From assembly GCF_029626145.1 (NCBI RefSeq), contig NZ_JARUBJ010000002.1, positions 5,962,501 to 6,026,500 of the forward strand: a DNA stretch of 64,000 nt, in the 5' to 3' direction. Below are positions 52,691 through 59,137 of the stretch, piece after piece. This DNA comes from Micromonospora sp. WMMD961. Its GTDB lineage: Bacteria > Actinomycetota > Actinomycetes > Mycobacteriales > Micromonosporaceae. A program made the translations under genes and the position numbers. Within the stretch, counting starts at the first letter, position 1; each line of letters opens with the position of its first letter. The notes beneath the pieces are model-generated. The model had not been told where the DNA came from. It saw only the letters and a program-made list of their open reading frames with translations, and did no database searches.

Positions 52691-53017
52691 CTCAGCCGGC
52701 TCGGAGGCGACCCACACGCCCAGGGACAACATGCGGGGCGGCCCGTCTATACGGCTTAGGCTGGGAACCCTCGTCCGCCCCGATTGCCCGCCCGTCACGG
52801 GTGCCGGGGCCGACCGCAGTCCGGCCTTCATGACGAAGATTGATCGGCGGGCCACCGCGTCGCCCTTCTTATTGATCTCGTATCCGTCGAGCCAGACCCA
52901 CCCGTCGTAGGTAATCCAGTCGAGCACGCGGATCACGCGGAATCTGATCGGGTGGATGAACTGCACGCTGGCCTCTCGGGTGACGTAGAGCAAGTCACCC
53001 GCTTTCACGGCAGCCAC
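52673..53017 (-). CDS. Small conserved hypothetical protein of the tiny-gene array
   Basis: The GTG at 53017, eight bases after GGAGG, gives 114 residues. The first 70 (VKAGDLLYVTREASVQFIH, then FRVIRVLDWITYDGWVWLDGYEINKKGDAVARRSIFV) are beta-rich and resemble a small domain I have seen beside HTH/DUF397 genes in Micromonosporaceae. The last 45 residues look less ordered and may reflect a damaged end, since the recombinase remnant overlaps here. It overlaps the upstream gene by 13 bp. Function is unknown. Confidence 0.7.
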   Translation of the reverse strand: MAAVKAGDLLYVTREASVQFIHPIRFRVIRVLDWITYDGWVWLDGYEINKKGDAVARRSIFVMKAGLRSAPAPVTGGQSGRTRVPSLSRIDGPPRMLSLGVWVASEPAENASDR

Positions 53018-53223
53018 CCCACGAACCTCCGATGCAGCAGCCCTGCGGGGGCCCAGCCCATGTCCTGCGAAGCAGAGACCAGACACGAACTCATGTAGAG
53101 AACCAAGGACACGGGGGCTCGGTCGTACTCGGCTTGCAGCTCAGCGCGACGGGTACGACATGGCCAAGGCGCACCACGCCCGCCACAGGTCCAGATCGGC
53201 AGAATCGGCCCATGGGTGGTCAC
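53005..53223 (-). CDS. 72-residue Cys/Trp protein of the tiny-gene array
   Basis: The GTG at 53223 follows GGGAGAG by five bases and overlaps the stop of the upstream gene (GTGA). The protein has CGGRGAPWPC near the N-terminus, a helical middle (RRAELQAEYDRAPVSLVLYM) and a C-terminal APAGLLHRRFVGWLP. The CxxxxAPWPC start and the RFxxW end are features of a family often labelled flavin reductase in actinomycete genomes, though it is far too small for that. Function is unknown. Confidence 0.7.
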   Translation of the reverse strand: MTTHGPILPIWTCGGRGAPWPCRTRRAELQAEYDRAPVSLVLYMSSCLVSASQDMGWAPAGLLHRRFVGWLP

Positions 53224-53405
53224 GAATTCTCTCCCGGCCAATGGCCCCGGTTGATCGGGATCTTGTGTCTCGCCCGGCACGGCAGTTCGTTCCCGCATCG
53301 GCAGACGTTCCGCCATCTCTGCCACGACCACACCCGGCGATGTCGTCTTGCCAGGGTCAGAGCTGGTGCCATGACGTACTCGTCGTAGGTAACGCGCCTG
53401 CGCAT
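53220..53405 (-). CDS. 61-residue basic Cys protein, first of the tiny-gene array
   Basis: The ATG at 53405 follows GAGGAGGGGCGG. The product is MRRRVTYDEYVMAPALTL, then a basic helix (ARRHRRVWSWQRWRN) and CRCGNELPCRARH, a CxCxxxxxC pattern that could bind a metal. It is first in the three-gene minus-strand array and divergent from the HTH/DUF397 genes across a 228-bp AT-rich control region. I know no function. Confidence 0.65.
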   Translation of the reverse strand: MRRRVTYDEYVMAPALTLARRHRRVWSWQRWRNVCRCGNELPCRARHKIPINRGHWPGENS

Positions 53406-53516
53406 CCGCCCCTCCTCGCGTGAGGAGCATGGCAGCCGGCCCACGCACGGTCATCCGGCCACCACACCCAACGTCATCGTTTACTCACAGCGAGAGAGAT
53501 GCAATATTACATTCTG

Positions 53517-53542
53517 GATGAAACGCAAGAGCAGGTTTCATC
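53517..53542. promoter_or_regulatory. Inverted repeat in the divergent control region
   Basis: GATGAAAC and GTTTCATC are perfectly complementary 8-bp arms 10 bp apart. The element lies between the tiny-gene array and the HTH/DUF397 operon, just upstream of the latter's promoter, and is a plausible binding site for the HTH protein. Confidence 0.5.
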
Positions 53543-53555
53543 TTGATAGATTCCG

Positions 53556-53584
53556 TTGCTAAGCGTGGCCGACAGGTGTTACAT
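53556..53584 (+). promoter_or_regulatory. Sigma-70-like promoter of the HTH/DUF397 operon
   Basis: TTGCTA (53556-53561) and TTACAT (53579-53584) are separated by 17 bp, near the consensus spacing and sequence. A start near 53591 would give a short leader before GTG 53634. The region is notably AT-rich for this genome. Confidence 0.5.
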
Positions 53585-53633
53585 ATCGAGCGCAGGTTCC
53601 GCCCGGTATGTAGTCACGGAGAGGAAGTAGTCA

Positions 53634-54488
53634 GTGACGACTGACACCGGCTCGACAGTTCCGAGGCGGCAACTCGGGCGGTATCTGCGGCAGCTCCGCG
53701 AGGAAGCGCGCATGACCGTCAAGGCAGCAGCCGACTCGCTGGAGTGGTCGACCCCGAAGATTTGGCGCATCGAGACCGGCGCTACTTCGATGCGGTCGCT
53801 CGACGTGGAGGCGATGTGCAAGGTCTACAGAGCGTCACCAGAACTGACCGAGGCTCTGATGGGTCTTGCCAAGGAGACCAAGGGGCGGGGCTGGTGGCAC
53901 TCCTACGGCGACGCCATCCCCGAGTGGTTCGAGCTGTACGTCGGACTCGAAGCCGCCGCGACTCGTCTGCGGAAGTACGAAGCGCAGTTGATTCCGGGCT
54001 TGCTTCAGACGAAGGCTTACGCCACCCGCGTCTACCAGGTCGCACGGCCCGACATGACCGCCGAAAGGGTTGACCGAGGCGTCGCGGTGCGACTTGGCCG
54101 GCAAGCGCTGTTGACCCGCACCACACCCCGCGCGCCCCAAGTCGACATCATGCTTGACGAGGCTGTCCTACGCCGAGGAGTGGACGCTGAACAGTTCGGC
54201 CACCTGGTGACGGTCAGCCGTCAGCCCAACGTGTCGCTGCGGGTGGTGCCGTTCAGCGTCGACCTGCACCGTGCCAGCATGACCAACGGGGCGTTCACGA
54301 TCCTCGACTTCGACGGGGGCAGTGAGCCATCGATCATCTACTCCGACGGACTGACCGGTGCCCTCTACCTCGACAAGCCTGCGGAGGTCGAGGCGTACGG
54401 AGACGTATGGTCCGCCACCGAAGAGAAAGCCCTCAGCGAGGCGCAGTCTCGCAAGCTCATCGCATCAATCGCAGAGGAACAGACATGA
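53634..54488 (+). CDS. Scr1-type HTH regulator (DUF5753)
   Basis: The 284-residue protein starts at GTG 53634. The N-terminal XRE helix-turn-helix is QLREEARMTVKAAADSLEWSTPKIWRIETG. The C-terminal DUF5753 domain (about residues 95-280) includes YEAQLIPGLLQTKAYATRVY and SIIYSDGLTGALYLDKPAEVEAY. Such genes pair with DUF397 genes in actinomycetes and resemble antitoxin-like or developmental regulators (Scr1, WhiJ). The stop overlaps the DUF397 start (ATGA). Confidence 0.9.
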   Translation: MTTDTGSTVPRRQLGRYLRQLREEARMTVKAAADSLEWSTPKIWRIETGATSMRSLDVEAMCKVYRASPELTEALMGLAKETKGRGWWHSYGDAIPEWFELYVGLEAAATRLRKYEAQLIPGLLQTKAYATRVYQVARPDMTAERVDRGVAVRLGRQALLTRTTPRAPQVDIMLDEAVLRRGVDAEQFGHLVTVSRQPNVSLRVVPFSVDLHRASMTNGAFTILDFDGGSEPSIIYSDGLTGALYLDKPAEVEAYGDVWSATEEKALSEAQSRKLIASIAEEQT

Positions 54489-54673
54489 CCACGCTCGACT
54501 GGAAGAAGAGCACGCGGAGCAACGGGGGCGGAGATTGCGTCGAGGTCGCCGCCCCGCCCCAGGTCGTCATGGTCCGCGACAGCAAAGACCGGCAGGGACC
54601 GGTGCTGTCCTTCAACGCCGACCAGTGGGCCGGCTTCGTTCGCGGCGTCAAGGCCGGCAAGTTCGACGCCTGA
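54485..54673 (+). CDS. DUF397 protein
   Basis: The 62-residue protein starts MTTLDWKKSTRSNGGGDCVEVA, the DUF397 signature, and ends with SFNADQWAGFVRGVKAGKFD, also characteristic. It is translationally coupled to the HTH gene and probably its protein partner. In related pairs the small protein modulates or opposes the regulator, and a toxin role has been suggested. A hairpin follows 8 bp after the stop. Confidence 0.92.
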   Translation: MTTLDWKKSTRSNGGGDCVEVAAPPQVVMVRDSKDRQGPVLSFNADQWAGFVRGVKAGKFDA

Positions 54674-54681
54674 ACATCGGT

Positions 54682-54716
54682 GCCGGGTGTGGTGACCGTC
54701 AGTGACCACACCCGGC
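54682..54716 (+). terminator. Terminator after the DUF397 gene
   Basis: A 12-bp perfect stem (GCCGGGTGTGGT and its complement) with an 11-nt loop is followed by TCTCG. It lies between the DUF397 gene and the convergent small membrane-protein gene. Confidence 0.7.
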
Positions 54717-54738
54717 TCTCGTGGACGTCCGTTGGCTG

Positions 54739-54936
54739 TCAGGGCGCACGGCGGAACCATGACCCGACGCGGAACAGTTCCCCGAGCGCCTTCAGTACCG
54801 CCGGAAGTCGCTCCGGCGGGATCTTGAACAGTGCAACCACGGCCACGATTAGCCTCGGCACGGCGTACACCAAGGCAAGGATTACCAGCGCCCAAGGCCC
54901 CGCGGCTAGAACAGGCTCAAGGATTGAGAGCCCCAC
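54739..54936 (-). CDS. Small membrane protein
   Basis: The 65-residue protein starts with a GTG at 54936 after GGGGCAGAG. One long hydrophobic segment (about residues 7-38, VLAAGPWALVILALVYAVPRLIVAVVALF) could form one or two helices, followed by an amphipathic IPPERLPAVLKALGELFRV tail. It may be a phage-like or stress peptide, but I do not recognise a family. It is convergent with the DUF397 gene. Confidence 0.55.
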   Translation of the reverse strand: MGLSILEPVLAAGPWALVILALVYAVPRLIVAVVALFKIPPERLPAVLKALGELFRVGSWFRRAP

Positions 54937-55479
54937 GATTCTCTGCCCCTCACTCCGGTCGAGTGAGGCACGCAGGGCTCAGCTCGACCAGTACGCAATG
55001 ACTGGTGAAGCTGAGTTCCTGCACCGACTGCACAAGATCTCAGGTGTTACTGAGTGCCTTCAGGGCACCCGATGTATCGCTTTGACCACCTTGAGAACGG
55101 CGAACAGGCTTAGTTAGGTGAGCGTCCGTCGGCGACTCCCACCCCAGGGCTTCCAGCTTCCAAAATTGCATTTACACATTTAGGGAAGGCCCTGTGCCCT
55201 ACTGCCGGTTGCAACCGGCGGCAAGACCTGCACAGAGTAACCGATCCACGCAGCGTGAGGCCAACGCGAACACGTCTCAGATCGCTCGCTCCACAGGCGC
55301 GGACGCGGCCCGGCGGTAGTGGGGTACCAATCGAACCCCATCACATCTGCCTTGGAAGATGTGGTCGTCTTCCTGGCGTCGTGCAGGGGTTAGAGCAACA
55401 TCCCTTCCGAACCTGAGAATGGCTGCGCCAGAGGCGCGACCTCATCCTCGCTGGAGTAGCGCCGAAGCCCGCCCGCCCC
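54937..55479. other. 543-bp non-coding region at the right edge of the accessory segment
   Basis: No gene is supported. A hairpin with 13 of 15 paired bases lies at 54978-55015 upstream of the small membrane-protein gene. Another (CAGGGC/GCCCTG-type arms near 55145 and 55194) encloses an AT-rich loop. At 55316-55400 the minus strand has tRNA-like pieces (GGGGTTCGATTGG and a loop with TTCCAAGG) that do not fold into a complete tRNA. Confidence 0.5.
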
Positions 55480-56745
55480 TCAGCCGTCGAGCGTGTTCAC
55501 CACATTGCCAAGCACGACTACGGCGGGTGGGCGTAGGTCGGCCGTGAGCGCGTCGGCGGCCACCTCGCCCAAAGTGGACCGGAGGACCCGCTGCGCGCCG
55601 GTGGTGGCTTCCTGGACGACTGCGGCCGGCGTCTCCAGTGGGCGGCCGTGGGCGATCAGGGTGGCCGTGATCGCGGCGAGGTTCTTCAGCCCCATCAGGA
55701 TCACCAAGGTGCCGCGCAGGCCCGCGAGGGCGTCCCAGCGCACCAGCGAGGCCGGCGCGTCGGGTGCCAGGTGCCCGGAGACCACTGTGAACTCGTGCGC
55801 CACCCCCCGGTGGGTGACCGGGATCCCGGCCGCGGCCGGGGCGGCGATCGAGCTGGTCACACCGGGGACCACGGTCACCGGCACACCGGCTTCCGCGCAG
55901 GCCAGTAGCTCCTCACCGCCGCGACCGAAGACGTACGGGTCGCCACCCTTGAGCCGCACCACGAAGGCACCCGCCAGGGCCCGGTCGACCAGGATCTGGT
56001 TGATCTCCTCCTGGGCCCGGGACGGTCCATAAGGGATCTTCGAGGCGTCCACCAGCTCGACGTCGGGGCGCAACTCGTCCAGCAGCAGGCCGGGCACCAG
56101 CCGATCGGCGACCACCACGTCGGCCTCGGTGAGCAGCCGCCAGCCGCGCACGGTGATCAGCTCCGGGTCCCCCGGCCCCGACCCGACCAGCGCCACCCGC
56201 CCGACCCGCCGCCCTCCGGTCCCAGCGGCATCGGTCGCAGCCTTCGCAGCGTCGGGCCGGCTCTGCGTCGGAGCGCCCTCCAGGGGTGCCAGACGTACCG
56301 CCAGCAGGTCGCGGATCGCGTCGCGGACGGTCATCGCCCGACGGGGGTCACCGCCGCCGAGCACCGCCACGGTGACCGGGCCGTGCCGGGTCACCGCCGG
56401 AGTCCAGGCGGTGGCGGCCGACCGGTCGTCGGCCCGGACACAGAAGATCCGCCGCTCGGCGGCGAGGGCGCTCACCGATGCCGCCGCGATCGGGTCGTCG
56501 ATCGCGACCTGGACCAGCCAGGCGCCGTCCAGGTCCTCGGGCGCGAACCGGCGCGGCACCCAGTGCAGCCGACCCGCGTCGGCCCGGGCGCGCAGCGCCG
56601 GGGTCAGCTCCGGCGCCACCAGCAGGACGTCCGCGCCGGCGTCCAGCAGCGCGGGCACGCGCCGGGTGGCGACCGCGCCACCGCCCACCACGACCACCCG
56701 CCGCCCGTCGAGCCGCAGACCGAGGGGGTACGGACTGGCGGTCAC
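55480..56745 (-). CDS. cobA: Uroporphyrinogen-III C-methyltransferase fused to precorrin-2 dehydrogenase
   Basis: The GTG at 56745 gives 421 residues. The N-terminal part (about 1-150) is a CysG/Met8-like NAD-binding domain, RVVVVGGGAVATRRVPALLDAGADV. The C-terminal part (about 180-420) is a SUMT tetrapyrrole methylase: VGSGPGDPELITVRG, DRLVPGLLLDELRPDVE, VRLKGGDPYVFGRGGEE and VVPGVTSSIAAPAAAGIPVTHRG. It makes precorrin-2 and possibly sirohydrochlorin for cobalamin or siroheme. It lies 40 bp after the cobT stop. Confidence 0.93.
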   Translation of the reverse strand: MTASPYPLGLRLDGRRVVVVGGGAVATRRVPALLDAGADVLLVAPELTPALRARADAGRLHWVPRRFAPEDLDGAWLVQVAIDDPIAAASVSALAAERRIFCVRADDRSAATAWTPAVTRHGPVTVAVLGGGDPRRAMTVRDAIRDLLAVRLAPLEGAPTQSRPDAAKAATDAAGTGGRRVGRVALVGSGPGDPELITVRGWRLLTEADVVVADRLVPGLLLDELRPDVELVDASKIPYGPSRAQEEINQILVDRALAGAFVVRLKGGDPYVFGRGGEELLACAEAGVPVTVVPGVTSSIAAPAAAGIPVTHRGVAHEFTVVSGHLAPDAPASLVRWDALAGLRGTLVILMGLKNLAAITATLIAHGRPLETPAAVVQEATTGAQRVLRSTLGEVAADALTADLRPPAVVVLGNVVNTLDG

Positions 56746-56785
56746 GCCGCAGCCCCGAGGCGCACGGCTCGCTCGCTGCGCGTGC

Positions 56786-57952
56786 TCACTTCTCGGCCAC
56801 CCCGGCGGAGTCGAACGTGGCGACCTCGTGCAGCACCCGGACAGCGCCGGTGACCACGGGCAACGCCAACAGCGCGCCGGTGCCCTCGCCGAGGCGCAGC
56901 CCCAGATCGACCAGCGGGTCGAGGCCCAGGTGCCGCAGCGCCACCGTCGCGCCCGGTTCGGCCGAGCGGTGACCGGCGACCATGGCACCGACGGCGTCCG
57001 GGGCGAACGCGGCGGCGGCCAGCGCGGCGGACACCGCGATCACGCCGTCCAGCAGCACCGGCGTACGGCGCGCCGCCGCGCCCAGGATCAGCCCGGCCAG
57101 GGCGGCGTGCTCCAGGCCACCGACGGCAGCCAGCACACCGAGCGGGTCGGTCGGGTCGGGTGCGTGTCGAGCCAGCGCCGCGCGCACCACCGCCACCTTG
57201 TGCGCGTACGTCGGGTCGTCGACCCCGGTGCCCCGACCGGTGGCGTCGAGTGCGTCGACACCGGTGAACGCGGCGATGAGGGCGGCGGCCGGGGTGGTGT
57301 TGCCGATGCCCATGTCGCCGGTGAGCAGGATGCGAGCACCGGCGTCGATCAGCTCGTCGGCGATCCGGATGCCGGTCTGCACCGCCGCCAGCGCCTCGTC
57401 CCGGGTCAGCGCGGCGGTCACCGCGAGATCCCGGGTGCCCCGGCGGACGGACGCGACGACGAGCCGGGGCACGGCCGGGTTCAGCCCAGCCGGGTCCAGC
57501 ACGGCCGGGTCAAGTGCCGCCGGGTCAAGTGCCGCCGGGTCAAGTGCGGCCGAGTCGAGAGCAGCCGGGTCGAGAGCGGCCGCCTCGGCGGCCAGCGGGG
57601 TGGCCACCCCGACGTCGACCACGGTGACCGACGCGCCGGCCTGCCGGGCGAACGCGTTGACCACCGCTCCGCCGGCCAGGAAGTTGCCGATCATCTGCGC
57701 GGTGACCTCCTGCGGCCACGGGCTGACCCCCTGGGCGTGCACCCCGTGGTCGCCCGCGAAGATCGCCACCGCGGCCGGCTCGGGCAGCGGCGGTGGGCAG
57801 GCTCCGGCCAGACCGGCGAGGCGTACCGAAAGGTCCTCCAGCGCGCCCAGCGAGCCCGCCGGCTTGGTCAGCCGGCTGTGCAGCTCACGGGCTGCGGCCA
57901 TGGCCGTCTCGTCAGCCGGGCGGATCGCCGCGATCGTGGTCTCCAGCATCAT
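56786..57952 (-). CDS. cobT: Nicotinate-nucleotide:dimethylbenzimidazole phosphoribosyltransferase
   Basis: The 388-residue enzyme shows the CobT pattern LTKPAGSLGALEDLSVRLAGL, FAGDHGVHAQGVS, TGDMGIGNTTPAAAL and, near the C-terminus, RLGEGTGALLALPVV with the catalytic Glu. It activates the lower ligand of cobalamin. Residues about 125-160 are an insertion of DPAAL pentapeptides from a 15-bp tandem repeat, between the VVDVGVATPL strand and the next conserved block. The ATG at 57952 overlaps the upstream aminotransferase stop. Confidence 0.94.
   Translation of the reverse strand: MMLETTIAAIRPADETAMAAARELHSRLTKPAGSLGALEDLSVRLAGLAGACPPPLPEPAAVAIFAGDHGVHAQGVSPWPQEVTAQMIGNFLAGGAVVNAFARQAGASVTVVDVGVATPLAAEAAALDPAALDSAALDPAALDPAALDPAVLDPAGLNPAVPRLVVASVRRGTRDLAVTAALTRDEALAAVQTGIRIADELIDAGARILLTGDMGIGNTTPAAALIAAFTGVDALDATGRGTGVDDPTYAHKVAVVRAALARHAPDPTDPLGVLAAVGGLEHAALAGLILGAAARRTPVLLDGVIAVSAALAAAAFAPDAVGAMVAGHRSAEPGATVALRHLGLDPLVDLGLRLGEGTGALLALPVVTGAVRVLHEVATFDSAGVAEK
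57474..57578. repeat. Seven-copy 15-bp tandem repeat inside cobT
   Basis: Seven units of gccgggtcaagtgcc-type sequence lie head to tail, and three central copies differ by at most one base. They encode L-D-P-A-A pentapeptides and keep the reading frame. Confidence 0.88.
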
Positions 57953-59016
57953 GCCTCCATGGTCTCGTGCAGCACCTCGATGAAAGCGTCTGTGGTGTTT
58001 CGGTCGCGCACCGCCACCCGCAGCCAGTCCGGCCCGAGGCCGGGGAACGTGTCGCCTCGGCGCACCGCCCAGCCGCGCTCACGCAGGGCGGCTCGGATCG
58101 CGCTCGCGCCCGGCAGGTGCAGCAGCACGAACGCGCTGGCGGGACGGCCGACGACACGTACACCGGGCAGGTCTTCCAGGCGGGCGACCAGGTGGTCGCG
58201 GTCGGCGGCGAGCTCGGCGGCGATCGCGCGTTCGGCCTGGACCGCGGCGGTGGTGGCGCAGGCCGCCGCGGCGGCCAACGCCGGCGTGGAGACGGCCCAG
58301 AGCGGCTGGACGGCGGCCAGCCGGGACAGCAACTCCGGGGCACCGAGCAGGTAGCCGATCCGGAGGCCGGCCAGGCCCCACGTCTTGGTGAGGCTGCGCA
58401 GGACGAGCAGCCCGGGCAGGTCGCGGCGTTGGGCCAGGGACTCCGGTTCGCCGGAGCGCCCGGGGGCGATGGTGGTGTCCGCGAACGCCTCGTCGACCAC
58501 CAGCACCCGGCCGGGGCGGGCCAGCGCGGCGAGCGTCGGTGCCGGGTGCAGCACCGATGTGGGGTTCGTCGGGTTGCCGATCATCACCAGATCGGCGTCG
58601 GCGGGCACCCGCGACGGGTCGAGCCGGAAGTCGTCGGCGGGGTCCAGCAGCACCCGCTCGACCGGGTGTCCGGCGGCCCGCAGCGCCGCCTCCGGCTCGG
58701 TGAACTGGGGGTGCACCACCACCGGCCGGCGCACGCCACGAAGGGCCTGCGCGATCAGCACGAAGCCCTCGGCGGCACCGGCGGTGAGCAGCACCTCGTT
58801 CGGGTGACGGCCGTGTCGGGCGGCGACCGCCGCCCGGGCCGGCGCCGGGTCCGGGTAGTGGGCCAGGTCGGACAGGGTGGCGGCGATCGGGTCGGCCAGC
58901 CACGCGGGAGGCCGCGCCTGGCGGACGTTGACGGCGAGGTCGATCAGGCCGTCGCCGACCTCGACGTCACCGTGGTGCGCCAGGTCGGGCTCGGGAGCGT
59001 CGATCGACTCGGGCAT
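57949..59016 (-). CDS. Cobalamin-pathway PLP aminotransferase (CobC/CobD, threonine-phosphate decarboxylase type)
   Basis: The 355-residue fold type I PLP protein starts at ATG 59016. It has LTAGAAEGFVLIAQAL, IGNPTNPTSVLHP, VVDEAFADTT and the PLP Lys in VLRSLTKTWGLAGLRIGYLLG. The sequence DLAVNVRQARPPAWL near the N-terminus and the position next to cobT point to the cobalamin-linked branch (aminopropanol-phosphate supply, as in Rv2231c), not histidinol-phosphate aminotransferase. An upstream in-frame start would add unlikely sequence. Confidence 0.88.
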   Translation of the reverse strand: MPESIDAPEPDLAHHGDVEVGDGLIDLAVNVRQARPPAWLADPIAATLSDLAHYPDPAPARAAVAARHGRHPNEVLLTAGAAEGFVLIAQALRGVRRPVVVHPQFTEPEAALRAAGHPVERVLLDPADDFRLDPSRVPADADLVMIGNPTNPTSVLHPAPTLAALARPGRVLVVDEAFADTTIAPGRSGEPESLAQRRDLPGLLVLRSLTKTWGLAGLRIGYLLGAPELLSRLAAVQPLWAVSTPALAAAAACATTAAVQAERAIAAELAADRDHLVARLEDLPGVRVVGRPASAFVLLHLPGASAIRAALRERGWAVRRGDTFPGLGPDWLRVAVRDRNTTDAFIEVLHETMEA

Positions 59017-59137
59017 GTCCGCGATCCTGCCGGGAAGGCGGCCGGTGGGACAGACGATCTCGGCGTAAGCCACGTCACCACTAGCCGGTTTATGAGTTCT
59101 TCTCAGGTACGAATCGGAAATGTCATAACTTGGCCAT

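Noticed and set aside
55316..55400. A tRNA gene on the minus strand
   Set aside because: A T-loop-like GGGGTTCGATTGG and an anticodon-like loop are present, but the T-stem has an insertion, the anticodon loop is too long and no acceptor stem closes. At best it is a remnant.
59017..59137. Cobalamin riboswitch ahead of the cobalamin genes
   Set aside because: No B12-box or conserved core could be found in this short leader.
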